A stretch of DNA of 40,937 bases from Betaproteobacteria bacterium (GCA_025356695.1 JANXSE010000233.1:1-40937); one strand, 5' to 3'. Shown: positions 1 through 8,815, counted from the first letter of the stretch. Program-made: numbers and translations. Notes: generated by a model from the sequence alone, not told the origin.

Positions 1-453
1 GGCGGCGCCGGCGATGCCGAGCGCCATGCTGCGTTTTTCCGCGGGGAACGCGCGCCCGACCACGCCGAAGACAATGCTGAAACCGCTGCATGAAAGAGCG
101 AGACCAATCATCACGCCGGCGCTCAGGCTGAAGTCGGTGCCGCCGGCCGGGCTCGCCATCCATAGCAGACCGAGTGCATAAATAACGGTACCGGCGATCA
201 TCACGCGGGCCGCGCCGTAGCGGTCGGCGATCATGCCGGTGAACGGTTGCGCGATCCCGTAGACCAGATTCTGCAGAGCCATGGCGAAGGCGAAGGTCTG
301 CCGGTTCCACTCGAGGTCCATCGTCATCGGCAACAGGAAGAGGCCGAAGCTGTGACGCGTGCCGAGTGCGATGGTGAGGGCGAGTCCGCCACAGACCAGA
401 ACAACGGTGGGCGTGCGCCAGTTTTTTGTCGATGCAACTGTAGTCGAGGTCAT
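1..453 (-). CDS. MFS transporter, N-terminal part (cut by window edge)
   Basis: Reading the minus strand from the ATG at 453 gives 151 codons that run off the left edge without a stop. The sequence has the hydrophobic pattern of a Major Facilitator Superfamily N-terminal half: a first membrane segment, a short loop, and the MFS loop signature near residues 70-80 (GMIADRYGAARV, close to the family's GxLaDrxGrr). The phrase GTRHSFGLFLLPM near residues 31-43 resembles the anion/monocarboxylate-type MFS permeases common in betaproteobacteria. The family moves small molecules across the inner membrane using an ion gradient; the substrate cannot be told from this fragment. It lies 24 bp upstream of the next minus-strand coordinates, so it would be transcribed after the queuosine-precursor transporter. 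Confidence 0.85.
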   Translation of the reverse strand, partial: MTSTTVASTKNWRTPTVVLVCGGLALTIALGTRHSFGLFLLPMTMDLEWNRQTFAFAMALQNLVYGIAQPFTGMIADRYGAARVMIAGTVIYALGLLWMASPAGGTDFSLSAGVMIGLALSCSGFSIVFGVVGRAFPAEKRSMALGIAGAA

Positions 454-477
454 AAGCAAGTATAGCGGACGTTATGT

Positions 478-1182
478 TCAGGCGCTGAGTTTGAACGGGT
501 TGAAGTCGGTCTGGCGGTCGTAGTAATCCTCATGCTCGGCTGCTTTCAGCCAGGCGACGATCTTGTAGGTGACCGGCGTGAACACAATCTCGACACCGAC
601 CTTGGTGAAAAATTGCGCCGTCATTACCAGCGGAAGTTTGTCGTCTGGAATGATGCCGGTGCCATAAAATGCCAGCGGATAAAACAACATCGAGTCGACA
701 CCTTCGCCGAAGATGGTCGAGCCGATGGTGCGCGCCCACAAACGTCGGCCTTCGGTCCATATTTTCATTTTGGCGAGCACATACGAATTGACGAACTCGC
801 CGCAGACGAAGGCGATCAACGAGGCGAGTGCGATGCGCCAGGTCGAACCGAAGGCCACTTCATAGGCCGGCTGGTTGTGCCAGAACGGCGCCGGCGGCAG
901 CTGCACGATCACCCACGCCATGATCGAGGCGAAGGCGAGTGCGGCAAACCCGGCCCAGATTACTCTGCGTGATCGTGCGTAGCCGTAGACCTCGGTCAGG
1001 ATGTCGCCAAAGACGTACGAAATCGGAAAAAACAGCACGCCGGCGCCGAATGTCAGCACGCCGAGCAACGGCGCGTCGATCTGCGCGATCTTCGCAGGCC
1101 CGATCAGGTTTGAACAGACCAATACGGTGACAAAGGCTACCATCACGAGGTCAAAATAGCGGAACGAGCGCGTCGCGTTCAT
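478..1182 (-). CDS. yhhQ: queuosine precursor transporter (YhhQ/QPTR, VUT family)
   Basis: This 234-residue integral membrane protein matches the vitamin-uptake-like (VUT, formerly DUF165) family, whose E. coli member YhhQ imports the queuosine precursors preQ0 and preQ1. The N-terminus FDLVMVAFVTVLVCSNLIG and the phrase FFPISYVFGDILTEVYGY near residues 51-68 are typical of the family. About six hydrophobic segments can be seen, and the length is normal. It starts at the ATG at 1182, divergent from the lipoprotein gene at 1302. A queG gene lies about 23 kb away in the same window, so the organism appears to make the queuosine tRNA modification, at least by salvage. The family assignment is firm; which precursor is carried is inferred. 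Confidence 0.9.
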   Translation of the reverse strand: MNATRSFRYFDLVMVAFVTVLVCSNLIGPAKIAQIDAPLLGVLTFGAGVLFFPISYVFGDILTEVYGYARSRRVIWAGFAALAFASIMAWVIVQLPPAPFWHNQPAYEVAFGSTWRIALASLIAFVCGEFVNSYVLAKMKIWTEGRRLWARTIGSTIFGEGVDSMLFYPLAFYGTGIIPDDKLPLVMTAQFFTKVGVEIVFTPVTYKIVAWLKAAEHEDYYDRQTDFNPFKLSA

Positions 1183-1301
1183 GCTGCGGAATCCAAAAGG
1201 GAAAGTCCGTATTTAGCCACAGCGACTGACAATTGCAAAACGTAACCCTGTCGGCGTGCGGGCTTTTCGCGCGTTATGGTTGCCATGAGGAGAAATGCCC
1301 G

Positions 1302-1778
1302 ATGAAAATTTCGAACTGTTGGAGGATGCGATTGGCGGCAGTTCTTGCGCTGCTGGTGTCCGGCTGTGCCGGCCTGCCCGCAGGCATGGAGGCGCCGACC
1401 GTGACGATTGCCGATTTCGGCGCCGGCGGCGGCGGTTTTTTCGAGCAGCAGTTTAATTTGAAGCTGCGTGTGCAAAATCCGAATAATACCGAACTCAAAA
1501 TCGACGGCGTGGCGTTCACCCTCGAACTCAACAACGCGCCGTTCGCCACCGGCGTCGGCAACCAGGCCGTGACGGTGGAGCGTTTCGGCTCTGCTTTCCT
1601 GCCGGTCGAAGGCTACAGTTCGCTCGGCAGCATGCTGCGGCAAGTCGGCGGTTTTCTGCAGGGTGACTTGCGCGCGCTGCGTTATCGCATCAAAGGCAAT
1701 CTCAGTCTGGCGGGCGGCCTGCGCATACCGTTCGACCGCAGCGGCGAATTCGATTTCAGCGCGATCTCGCCGAAGTAA
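1302..1778 (+). CDS. LEA14-like (LEA type 2/WHy domain) lipoprotein
   Basis: This is a 158-residue protein with a lipoprotein signal: a basic start, a hydrophobic stretch, and the lipobox VSGC with the acylated Cys at about residue 22. The mature part fits the LEA type 2 / water-stress (WHy) fold, an all-beta domain carrying the phrase LKLRVQNPNNTELKIDGVAFTLEL in short form (N-P-N near residue 60). Homologues are common single-domain periplasmic lipoproteins in betaproteobacteria and have no settled biochemical role. The ATG at 1302 is chosen because GAGGAG lies 9 nt upstream. The open frame extends back to 1233, but that would bury the signal peptide. It is transcribed away from yhhQ. Confidence 0.8.
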   Translation: MKISNCWRMRLAAVLALLVSGCAGLPAGMEAPTVTIADFGAGGGGFFEQQFNLKLRVQNPNNTELKIDGVAFTLELNNAPFATGVGNQAVTVERFGSAFLPVEGYSSLGSMLRQVGGFLQGDLRALRYRIKGNLSLAGGLRIPFDRSGEFDFSAISPK

Positions 1779-1859
1779 GGCGGCGCGCAAATGCGCGGCG
1801 TCGCGGCAGGCGCGTTCGCGCCGATATAATGCGACATTCCCGCGTATAGGAGCATGGCA

Positions 1860-2702
1860 ATGCATTACTACGTCGGCAAATACGATGCATCGCGGTTTGC
1901 CGTGCCCGACGCGTATGCCGGCCATTCCAGGGGATTCGAATGCGTCAGTCTGGTGAACCGTGCAACCGGTTCGGTGCACACCGAGGCCTGCATGTCGCGG
2001 CTGCAGTCCGGTGGCAGTATCGATGTCTGCGTGCATGCGTATGAGAAGGGCATATACGTATTCGAGGGTGAAATCGAAGTGCTGCGTGCCGGCGAATTTT
2101 TTCGGCTGCCGGCCGACGGTTATGCACTGATTCCCTACGCGGCGCCGCATGCGATTCGAAATACCGGCGCGCAGGCTGCGCGCTGGTTCGAAATACTCGC
2201 CCCCCAACCCAAGCCGCCGGGTTCGTTCAAGGATACTTTCTTTACCGGTGACAACGCATGGCCTGCGGCAGGCGACGCGGCGGTGGATGAGGCGCCGCGC
2301 AAAGGTATCGGCCGCTACAAGCCCGAAAATCCGATTCCGACGCAGGATGGCGCGCTCGCGCAGGGTTTGTCGGTCTACCGTTTCATGGAGCGCCAGTTCG
2401 GCGCGCAATGCTTTTACATGATGCGTGGCGAAATGGCGGTCGGCGCATTCCGCACGCGGCACGATCATCCGATTGAGGAGTTCTATTTCGGCCTCGCTGG
2501 CGAAGTGATCATGGAGATCGAGGACAGAAGTTTTCGTCTGGGTGCTGGCGACGTTGTGTGGACCGGCGTCGGCACCAGTCATGCGTTTCGCCAGAGCGGC
2601 GACCAACCGTTTCGCTGGCTCGAAACGCAAACGCCGCAATTTCCGGCTCAACACGGCACGCGTAATTACGTGACGTGGGAAAAGCTGCGCGACGGCCGCT
2701 GA
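1860..2702 (+). CDS. tandem-cupin (bicupin) domain protein
   Basis: A 280-residue soluble protein with two cupin barrels. The first covers about residues 45-115 (GSIDVCVHAYEKGIYVFEGEIE then LPADGYALIPYAAPHAIRN). The second covers about residues 190-255 and holds a clearer metal site, RTRHDHPIEEFYFGLAGEV, with two His and a Glu spaced as in metal-dependent cupins, followed by a second-motif His in TSHAFR. The architecture resembles (S)-ureidoglycine aminohydrolase-type bicupins, but no ureide pathway genes are nearby, so the substrate is unknown. Two in-frame ATGs exist at 1854 and 1860. The AGGAG at 1848-1852 is too close to the first and ideally spaced (7 nt) for the second, so 1860 is used. 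Confidence 0.8.
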   Translation: MHYYVGKYDASRFAVPDAYAGHSRGFECVSLVNRATGSVHTEACMSRLQSGGSIDVCVHAYEKGIYVFEGEIEVLRAGEFFRLPADGYALIPYAAPHAIRNTGAQAARWFEILAPQPKPPGSFKDTFFTGDNAWPAAGDAAVDEAPRKGIGRYKPENPIPTQDGALAQGLSVYRFMERQFGAQCFYMMRGEMAVGAFRTRHDHPIEEFYFGLAGEVIMEIEDRSFRLGAGDVVWTGVGTSHAFRQSGDQPFRWLETQTPQFPAQHGTRNYVTWEKLRDGR

Positions 2703-2741
2703 TTCCGGCAGTTACCTGCCTGTACGTTGTGCCAAACGGCC

Positions 2742-2758
2742 GGCCAGCATTGCTGGCC
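2742..2758. repeat. perfect hairpin palindrome downstream of bicupin gene
   Basis: GGCCAGCA and its exact complement flank a single T, 40 bp after the bicupin stop. It could fold as a tight hairpin at the transcript end. There is no T-run after it, so it is not a textbook intrinsic terminator. Confidence 0.45.
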
Positions 2759-2848
2759 AGTGAGCGGTTTGCAGCCCTTACAGCTGCCTATTGATTCATC
2801 AATTTCACGAAAACCCTTTATTTTTCAGCCAGATCAGGAATTATCGCG

Positions 2849-2910
2849 TGTGGATATGCAATAAACGTTGCCAAATAGTTGTTTTTGAGTAACTATTATT
2901 GCTATCCACA
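2849..2910. promoter_or_regulatory. two 8/9 DnaA-box-like sites plus hairpin before parA-like gene
   Basis: TGTGGATAT (2849-2857) and CTATCCACA (2902-2910) each match the DnaA box TTATCCACA, or its complement, at 8 of 9 bases, and they face each other. Between them AATAGTT...AACTATT (2874-2880 and 2891-2897) forms a 7-bp inverted repeat with a 10-nt loop that could be an operator. The matches are seen directly; binding by DnaA or autoregulation by the ParA-like protein is inference. Confidence 0.35.
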
Positions 2911-2957
2911 GCGCTTGCCAAACCCGACGCCGGGTTCGCACGGCGCAAAGGCATTTC

Positions 2958-3722
2958 ATGGCCAAAATCGTCGTCTTCAATCAAAAGGGCGGGGTCGGCA
3001 AGACCACCACCACGCTGAACCTCGCGGCATTGCTGACGCGGCGCGGACGCACGCCCCTGGTTATCGATCTCGATCCACAAGCGCATCTGTCATCGATCAG
3101 CGGTGCCAACGTCGGCGACGGGCATGAGAGCCTGTATGCCTTTTACTAGGACTCGCGCCAGCTTTCCGATCTGATCCGCTACGGCAGTGGCGGCTGGCCG
3201 ATCATTCCGTCGCATCTCGACCTTTCCAAGGTCGATACCCAGTTCGGCAAGGGACCGCAGGCGCTCAACCGGCTGAATGCAGGCATTGTGCGTGAACACT
3301 TGAATACCGAGCGTCCGATCCTGATGGATGCCTGTCCGATGCTTGGTGTGCTGTCGCTCAACGGCATCTTTGCCAGCGACCGCGTCATCATACCGATCTC
3401 CGCCGACTATCTGGCGATCAAGGGGGCCTTGCAGGTTGAACGCACCTTGCGTGCGCTCGAGCGGGTGATCAAGCAGCCGCCGCTGCGGCGTTATGTCATT
3501 ACGCGTTTCGACGGCCGGCGCAAGATGTCATGGGATGTCGATCGAAAACTGCGCGAGCATTTCGGCGATGCGCTGTGCGAAACGCGGATTTCGGAGAACG
3601 TCAGTCTGGCCGAAAGTCCGGCGCAGAATACCGATGTTTTTACGCATGCGCCGGGCAGCCGGGGCGCGCAGGATTATGCCGCGCTGCTGGACGAACTCGA
3701 GGCCAGCGGGTTTCTGATCTAA
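2958..3722 (+). pseudogene. ParA-family ATPase gene interrupted by an in-frame TAG
   Basis: The first 63 codons encode the N-terminus of a ParA/Soj ATPase with the deviant Walker A motif [10 protein letters not shown] (residues 10-19; signature Lys10, P-loop Lys15) and the A'-type [15 protein letters not shown] at 3147-3149 stops it, yet the same frame continues to 3722 with the rest of the family: ILMDACPMLGVLSLNG (Walker B-like region), then VITRFDGR and the C-terminal helices. Read through, the product is 254 residues, a normal length. There is no frameshift, only one nonsense codon after Tyr63. Other genes here, such as xseA and queG, use TAG as a real stop, so reassignment is unlikely. 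A CAG-to-TAG change is the simplest cause. No parB lies next to it. Either the gene is newly inactivated, is read through at low level, or the base is a sequencing error. Confidence 0.8.
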
Positions 3723-3961
3723 GTGCTGGAAGGCGGTTCCGGGTCAGCTTCGCGTGAAATCAGCGCAATGGCGTTTTCGAGATTGAGCCCCTGGCTGTCG
3801 TCCTTTAACGGCTGCTGGGCTTCGTGACAATCTAGGATTTCGCCGTGATGGTAAATCTGCAGAATCTTCTGCTCGGCTTCGGCGCGGTCACGCGCCGCAA
3901 CCAGCAGATTGTCGACCACCATTCCGCCGCGCGTCTTGATCCTGAAGCCGAACTTGAGCAT
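3719..3961 (-). CDS. small conserved-looking hypothetical protein
   Basis: An 80-residue protein beginning MLKFGFRIKTRGGMVVDNLL, with the centre ARDRAEAEQKILQIYHHGEILDC. It resembles short uncharacterised betaproteobacterial proteins of mixed alpha/beta type; I do not know its function. It has no signal peptide or membrane segment. Its stop overlaps the stop of the parA-like gene by 3 nt in convergent orientation. The amino-acid composition looks like a real protein (balanced, with conserved-looking Gly and His-His), unlike the Arg/Ala-rich antisense frames in this window. It lies downstream of the gamma-carbonic anhydrase gene on the same strand. Confidence 0.6.
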   Translation of the reverse strand: MLKFGFRIKTRGGMVVDNLLVAARDRAEAEQKILQIYHHGEILDCHEAQQPLKDDSQGLNLENAIALISREADPEPPSST

Positions 3962-4028
3962 GGTCGCTCCGCCGATGGGCCCGTAATGACGACTGAATTA
4001 TGGCACGGCGGGCATGGTGCTGCCGCGC

Positions 4029-4550
4029 TTACTCATCGGCAACCAGGCCGGCCTGATAGCGCTTGAAGCGTTTGACGTAATTTTCCGCGGTGCCATTGAT
4101 GCGTGCGATTTCCTCCTCGGTCAGCTTGCGCGCGACCTTGCCGGGTGAGCCGATCACCAGCGAACCGTCCGGGATGACCTTGCCCTCTGCGATCAGCGAA
4201 TTGGCGCCGATCAAACAGTTTTTTCCGATCACCGCGCCGTTCAGGATCACGCTCTTGATGCCGACCAGCGTGCCGTCGCCGACGGTGCAGCCATGCACCA
4301 TCGCCAGATGGCCCACGCTGACGTTTTTGCCAAGCGTGCAGGGGAAACCCGGATCGGCGTGCAATACGGCGCCGTCCTGCACCTGCGAATTTTCACCGAG
4401 GGTGATCTGCTCGTTGTCGCCACGCACCACGGCGTTAAACCACACGCTGGCGTTGTTTTCGAGCGTGACGCTGCCGATGACGCGGGCGCCTGGCGCAATC
4501 CAGTATTCGCCCTTGGTAATGACTTTGCGTTCGGCGAGAGAGTATTTCAT
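4029..4550 (-). CDS. gamma-class carbonic anhydrase-like hexapeptide protein
   Basis: A 173-residue left-handed beta-helix protein of the gamma-carbonic anhydrase / YrdA family. Hexapeptide repeats run from about residue 20 to 130. The three zinc-binding His of the family are in place: His64 (VLHAD), His81 (GHLAM) and His86 (VHGCTVG), spaced 17 and 5 as in the archaeal Cam enzyme. Arg43, Asp45 and Gln59 match the conserved structural and active-site positions. Family members are cytoplasmic trimers; some hydrate CO2, others show no activity, so catalysis is likely but unproven. The ATG at 4550 is chosen because GGAAGA sits just upstream; a longer frame starts at 4577. It follows the hppA terminator, so it probably has its own promoter. 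Confidence 0.88.
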   Translation of the reverse strand: MKYSLAERKVITKGEYWIAPGARVIGSVTLENNASVWFNAVVRGDNEQITLGENSQVQDGAVLHADPGFPCTLGKNVSVGHLAMVHGCTVGDGTLVGIKSVILNGAVIGKNCLIGANSLIAEGKVIPDGSLVIGSPGKVARKLTEEEIARINGTAENYVKRFKRYQAGLVADE

Positions 4551-4624
4551 GACAATCTTCCGTGTATGGGTGTGCAACGATTATAACGTCGCCACAACGC
4601 GCAATTGTCGTGGCCGGCAGACAT

Positions 4625-4653
4625 AAAAAAAACGGGGGCTTGCGCCCCCGTTT
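4625..4653 (-). terminator. intrinsic terminator of hppA
   Basis: On the minus strand the hairpin ACGGGGGC-GCAA-GCCCCCGT is followed by a run of eight T, starting about 20 bp after the hppA stop. This is a textbook Rho-independent terminator and the strongest one in the window. Confidence 0.92.
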
Positions 4654-4671
4654 CCCAGTGCAATGGTTTTC

Positions 4672-6747
4672 TTACAGCAAAGGCACGATCATTAAGGCCA
4701 CGATATTGATGATCTTGATCAGCGGGTTGACTGCCGGGCCGGCCGTATCCTTGTAGGGATCGCCGACGGTGTCGCCGGTCACTGCGGCTTTGTGCGCCTC
4801 GGAACCCTTGCCGCCGTGGTGGCCGTCTTCAATGTATTTCTTGGCGTTGTCCCACGCACCGCCGCCGGTCGTCATCGAAATGGCGACGAACAGGCCGGTG
4901 ACAATGGTACCCATCAGCACGCCGCCGAGCGCCTGTGCTCCGGCAACGCCGCCTGCCAGCCACGAGAAGCCGACACCGACTACGATCGGAATCAGCACCG
5001 GCAGCAGCGACGGGATCATCATTTCCTTGATCGCGGCAACTGTCAGCATGTCGACTGCCTTCGAATAATCCGGCTTGGCAGTGCCTTCCATGATGCCTTT
5101 GATTTCCTTGAACTGGCGGCGCACTTCGACCACCACCGAACCGGCTGCGCGACCGACGGCTTCCATTGCCATCGCGCCGAACAGGTAGGGCACCATGCCG
5201 CCGATGAAAAGGCCGATGATGACGTAATGGTTCGACAGATCGAATGTAACCACCTTGCCCGCGGCTTCGAGGGCGTGAGTGTAATCGGCGAACAGCACCA
5301 GCGCGGCGAGACCGGCCGAGCCGATGGCATAGCCCTTGGTCACTGCCTTGGTCGTGTTGCCGACGGCGTCGAGCGGATCGGTGATCGCGCGTACCGAATC
5401 CGGCAGTCCCGACATTTCGGCGATACCGCCGGCGTTGTCGGTGATCGGGCCGTAGGCGTCGAGCGCGACGATGATACCGGTCATCGACAGCATCGAGGTG
5501 GCGGCGATCGCAATGCCGTAAAGGCCAGCCAGCGCAAACGCCGTGTAGATTGCCGCGCAGACGGCGAGGACCGGCAGGGCGGTCGACTTCATTGACACGC
5601 CGAGACCGGCAATGATGTTGGTGCCGTGACCCGTCGTCGAGGCAGCAGCGATGTGGCGCACCGGGCCGTATTCAGTCGCTGTGTAGTATTCGGTGATGAC
5701 GACCATCAGTGCAGTCAGAACGAGGCCGATGACCGAGGCGCCGAAAAGCTTGGTCGTCGAAAGTTCCGGATAAAATTCACCGATATCGCCCATCAGGCTG
5801 TTGGTCACGAACCAGAATGCGATCAGTGCCAGCACGCCAGCGACTGCGAGGCCGCGATACAGCGCGTTCATGATCTTGCCACCGTCGCGTGCTTTCACGA
5901 AGTAGCAGCCGATGATGGATGCAATGATCGAGACACCGCCCAGCACCAGCGGATAGATTGCGGCTTTGGCGGCGATGCCTTCGTTCGACAGCAGCAGCGC
6001 GCCAAGAATGATGGTGGCAACGATGGTGACCGCATAGGTTTCGAACAGATCGGCCGCCATGCCGGCGCAGTCGCCGACGTTGTCGCCGACGTTGTCGGCG
6101 ATCACCGCCGGATTGCGCGGATCATCTTCCGGAATGCCCGCTTCGACTTTACCGACGAGGTCGGCGCCGACGTCAGCACCCTTGGTGAAAATGCCGCCGC
6201 CAAGACGCGCAAAGATCGAAATCAGCGAGCCGCCGAAGGCGAGACCGACCAGCGGATGTGCAATGTCGCTGATGGTGGCATCCTGCGCGGCGCTGTTCAG
6301 CAGCCACCAGAAGAAACCAGCCACACCCAGAAGACCCAGACCAACCACCAGCAGGCCGGTGATGGCGCCGCCGCGGAAGGCCACGGCCAGCGCTTCGTTG
6401 AGGCCCGTGCGCGCCGCTTCTGCCGTACGCACGTTGGCGCGTACCGACACGTTCATGCCGACGTAGCCGGCAAAACCCGAGAGCAGGGCGCCGATGGCGA
6501 AACCGATGGCGGTGGGCCAGTGCAGCACGAAACCGATCAGCACGAAAAGGATCGCGCCGACGACGGCAATCGTCGTGTACTGGCGGTTGAGGTAGGCGGT
6601 CGCGCCCTGCTGAATGGCGGCTGCGATTTCGCGCATGCGGTCATTGCCGGTGGGCTGTTTGTTGATCCACAGCGCCCAGATGACGCCGAAAAAAATCCCG
6701 ATCACCGCGCAGATCAGCGCGACGATCAATCCAGTTGATGCACTCAT
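4672..6747 (-). CDS. hppA: K+-independent proton-translocating membrane pyrophosphatase
   Basis: A 691-residue, roughly 16-helix inner-membrane protein that hydrolyses pyrophosphate and pumps H+. The substrate-binding signature DVGADLVGK lies at residues 192-200, followed by the acidic stretch with [22 protein letters not shown] and, near the C-terminus, [22 protein letters not shown]. The motif [10 protein letters not shown] at residues 463-472 has Lys467 and Thr470, the pair that marks K+-independent, H+-pumping enzymes (K+-dependent ones carry Ala and Gly). A purine-rich ribosome site (GGGAGAGAG) precedes the ATG. It lies 55 bp downstream of the PPi-dependent phosphofructokinase gene on the same strand, so the two are probably co-transcribed: one uses PPi in glycolysis, the other turns PPi into proton motive force. 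Confidence 0.97.
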   Translation of the reverse strand: MSASTGLIVALICAVIGIFFGVIWALWINKQPTGNDRMREIAAAIQQGATAYLNRQYTTIAVVGAILFVLIGFVLHWPTAIGFAIGALLSGFAGYVGMNVSVRANVRTAEAARTGLNEALAVAFRGGAITGLLVVGLGLLGVAGFFWWLLNSAAQDATISDIAHPLVGLAFGGSLISIFARLGGGIFTKGADVGADLVGKVEAGIPEDDPRNPAVIADNVGDNVGDCAGMAADLFETYAVTIVATIILGALLLSNEGIAAKAAIYPLVLGGVSIIASIIGCYFVKARDGGKIMNALYRGLAVAGVLALIAFWFVTNSLMGDIGEFYPELSTTKLFGASVIGLVLTALMVVITEYYTATEYGPVRHIAAASTTGHGTNIIAGLGVSMKSTALPVLAVCAAIYTAFALAGLYGIAIAATSMLSMTGIIVALDAYGPITDNAGGIAEMSGLPDSVRAITDPLDAVGNTTKAVTKGYAIGSAGLAALVLFADYTHALEAAGKVVTFDLSNHYVIIGLFIGGMVPYLFGAMAMEAVGRAAGSVVVEVRRQFKEIKGIMEGTAKPDYSKAVDMLTVAAIKEMMIPSLLPVLIPIVVGVGFSWLAGGVAGAQALGGVLMGTIVTGLFVAISMTTGGGAWDNAKKYIEDGHHGGKGSEAHKAAVTGDTVGDPYKDTAGPAVNPLIKIINIVALMIVPLL

Positions 6748-6802
6748 TCCTGCTCTCTCCCGTAGTGGTTATCGGCCCATAGCAACAGGCCTTGTTGGCC
6801 TG

Positions 6803-8065
6803 CTAAACCTTGAAGCTCGCCGCGAGTTTTTTCTTTACCGCAACGTTTTTCAATTTGATATATGACGGCAATCCGTTCTTGTAGGGCGGATAGTCTTCGC
6901 CGGCGATCAGCGGCGCCAGATACTGGCGGCATTTGTCAGTAATGTGAAAGCCGTCCGCGGTGATGAAATCGCGCGGCATCATCTTTTCCTTGTTGGCGAT
7001 GTCTTTGAGGTCCGCGGCTTCGATTTTCCACTTGTATGGCTTATTCGATTTGCGCACGATGACCGGCATTACTGCATTGCGGCCCTTGATCGCCAGTTCG
7101 ACGGCGGCTTTGCCGACAGCATAAGCCTGGTCGACGTCGGTTTTCGACGCGATGTGGCGTGCTGAGCGCTGCAGATAATCGGCTACCGCCCAATGGTATT
7201 TGTAGCCGAGCTTGTCTTTGACCAGATTGGCAATCTGCGGGGCGACACCGCCGAGTTGTGCGTGTCCGAACGCGTCTTTCAAGCCTGATTCGGAGAGAAA
7301 TTTTCCATCGGCGCCGCGGATGCCTTCCGAAACACCGATTGCGCAATAACCGTATTGCTTGACCACTGCATCAACGCGCGCCAGGAATTTATCCTGGTCG
7401 AAGGTCATTTCCGGGAAAAGCAGGATTTGCGGTGCGTCGCCGGCTTTTTCCGCGGCGAGACCGCAGGCCGCGGTGATCCAGCCGGCGTGGCGGCCCATGA
7501 CTTCGAGCACGAACACCTTGGTGGAGGTCCGTGCCATCGATGCCACGTCGAAACCTGCTTCGCGGATGCTGGTTGCCACATATTTGGCGACCGAGCCGAA
7601 ACCGGGGCAGCAATCGGTGACGGCGAGATCGTTATCGACGGTTTTCGGCACACCGACGCAGATCACGGGATAACCCAGCATCCCGGAAATCTGCGAGACC
7701 TTGTACGCGGTATCGGCGGAATCGTTGCCGCCGTTGTAGAAGAAGTAGCCGATATTGTGCGCCTTGAACACTTCTATCAGGCGTTCGTACTGGGCGCGGT
7801 TTTCTTCCAGCCCTTTGAGCTTGTAACGGCAGGAGCCGAAGGCGCCGGACGGGGTGTGACGCAGTGCCTTGATGGCGGCGGCCGATTCCTTCGAGGTATC
7901 GATCAGGTCTTCGGTGAGTGCGCCGATGATGCCGTCGCGGCCCGCGTAGACCTTGCCAATGCGGTTTTTGTGTTTGCGCGCGGCCTCAATCAGGCCGCAG
8001 GCGGTCGCATTGATGACGGCGGTGACACCGCCGGATTGTGCATAAAAGGCGTTTTTAACGGGCAT
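6803..8065 (-). CDS. pfp: pyrophosphate-dependent 6-phosphofructokinase
   Basis: A 420-residue PfkA-superfamily enzyme. PPi specificity is read from two positions: GGNDS at residues 112-116, where Asp replaces the Gly of ATP-dependent enzymes, and PKTVDND at 140-146, where Lys replaces the Gly of PGTIDND. MGRHAGW at 190-196 is the fructose-6-phosphate-binding motif. The enzyme reversibly phosphorylates fructose 6-phosphate with PPi in the cytoplasm, so it can serve both glycolysis and gluconeogenesis. It lies between adk and hppA on one strand, 105 bp after adk. Similar hppA-pfp neighbourhoods have been described in methanotrophs and other proteobacteria. Start at ATG 8065. Confidence 0.95.
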   Translation of the reverse strand: MPVKNAFYAQSGGVTAVINATACGLIEAARKHKNRIGKVYAGRDGIIGALTEDLIDTSKESAAAIKALRHTPSGAFGSCRYKLKGLEENRAQYERLIEVFKAHNIGYFFYNGGNDSADTAYKVSQISGMLGYPVICVGVPKTVDNDLAVTDCCPGFGSVAKYVATSIREAGFDVASMARTSTKVFVLEVMGRHAGWITAACGLAAEKAGDAPQILLFPEMTFDQDKFLARVDAVVKQYGYCAIGVSEGIRGADGKFLSESGLKDAFGHAQLGGVAPQIANLVKDKLGYKYHWAVADYLQRSARHIASKTDVDQAYAVGKAAVELAIKGRNAVMPVIVRKSNKPYKWKIEAADLKDIANKEKMMPRDFITADGFHITDKCRQYLAPLIAGEDYPPYKNGLPSYIKLKNVAVKKKLAASFKV

Positions 8066-8170
8066 GCTGGCGGACTTATTGTGGTTACGGGCAAACGCGG
8101 CATTTTACCGCAGAAGCGGCATTTTTCGCATGTCGCCCGACGAAACGGCCCCGCCACGGGCGGGAAACCG

Positions 8171-8815
8171 CTACTTCAGCGCGGCAAAAATGCTGTCGCG
8201 GATAGTTTCGACCGCGCCGACGCCGTCGATCCTGACGTAGCGTGCGGTGCCCGGGCCGCTCTGGTTGCGGTAGAACTCGACCAGCGGCTTGGTTTGCGCA
8301 TGGTAGGTGTCGATGCGCTTGCGCACGGTTTCTTCAAGGTCGTCCGGACGTTGAACCAGCGGTTCGCCGGTGACATCGTCCTTGCCGGCAACTTTGGGCG
8401 GGTTGAAGTCGATATGGTAAGTGCGGCCGGAGGCGGGATGCATGCGGCGGCCGCTCATGCGGCGGAGAATTTCTTCGTCGGCGGTTTCAATATTGATGAC
8501 GAAATCGATACCGACGCCGGCGGCAAGCAGCGCTTCGGCCTGTGCAATAGTGCGCGGGAAGCCATCGACGATAAAGCCATTGGCGCAGTCCGCCTGCCGG
8601 ACCCGGGCTTCGGCCATCTTGATGACCACGCTGTCGGGCACGAGCGCGCCGGCGTCCATGAATTTTTTGGCTTCGAGCCCGAGCGCGGTTCCGGCCTTGA
8701 CCTCGGCGCGTAGCATGTCGCCGGTTGAAATCTGCGGCACGTTGAAACGCTCGGTGAGATAGCGCGCCTGCGTGCCTTTTCCGGCCCCGGGCATGCCCAG
8801 CAGAATAATTCGCAT
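8171..8815 (-). CDS. adk: adenylate kinase
   Basis: A 214-residue enzyme with the P-loop GMPGAGKGT at residues 7-15, the NMP-binding phrase [27 protein letters not shown], and the long LID domain ([13 protein letters not shown]...) that lacks zinc cysteines, as in most Gram-negative forms. It converts ATP + AMP to 2 ADP in the cytoplasm. Two adjacent ATGs (8818 and 8815) are possible; the second gives the usual MRIILLG start and the usual length of 214 residues. The gene follows kdsB on the same strand with a 63-bp gap, the normal betaproteobacterial order. Confidence 0.97.
   Translation of the reverse strand: MRIILLGMPGAGKGTQARYLTERFNVPQISTGDMLRAEVKAGTALGLEAKKFMDAGALVPDSVVIKMAEARVRQADCANGFIVDGFPRTIAQAEALLAAGVGIDFVINIETADEEILRRMSGRRMHPASGRTYHIDFNPPKVAGKDDVTGEPLVQRPDDLEETVRKRIDTYHAQTKPLVEFYRNQSGPGTARYVRIDGVGAVETIRDSIFAALK

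Larger units (their letters stand above)
2703..2957. other. intergenic region upstream of parA-like gene
   Basis: This 255-bp stretch has no credible gene. It is AT-richer than its surroundings. It holds a perfect 8-bp palindromic hairpin at 2742-2758, a 7-bp inverted repeat at 2874-2897, and two near-consensus DnaA boxes in opposite orientation at 2849-2857 and 2902-2910. It must contain the promoter of the parA-like gene, but no convincing -35/-10 pair was identified. Confidence 0.5.

Noticed and set aside
1179..2654. A 491-residue open frame on the minus strand
   Set aside because: It is antisense to the LEA-like lipoprotein and the bicupin, both of which have recognisable motifs. Its own translation is Arg/His-rich with no family features.
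2958..3149. Programmed stop-codon recoding (selenocysteine or pyrrolysine) in the parA-like gene
   Set aside because: The stop is TAG, not TGA, there is no selenocysteine context, and pyrrolysine is not expected here. The position after Tyr63 is not a ParA catalytic site, so a plain nonsense change is simpler.
5626..6738. A 370-residue plus-strand frame opposite hppA
   Set aside because: Its composition (Asp, Gly, Arg, His rich) is that of an antisense frame in GC-rich DNA, and hppA is certain.
8150..8164. 6-bp GC hairpin (CCCGCC/GGCGGG) after adk
   Set aside because: It has no T-run and a 3-nt loop in GC-rich sequence, so it is not good evidence for a terminator.
7355..8713. A 452-residue plus-strand frame opposite pfp and adk
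   Set aside because: It runs antisense across two certain genes and the gap between them; no motif is recognisable.
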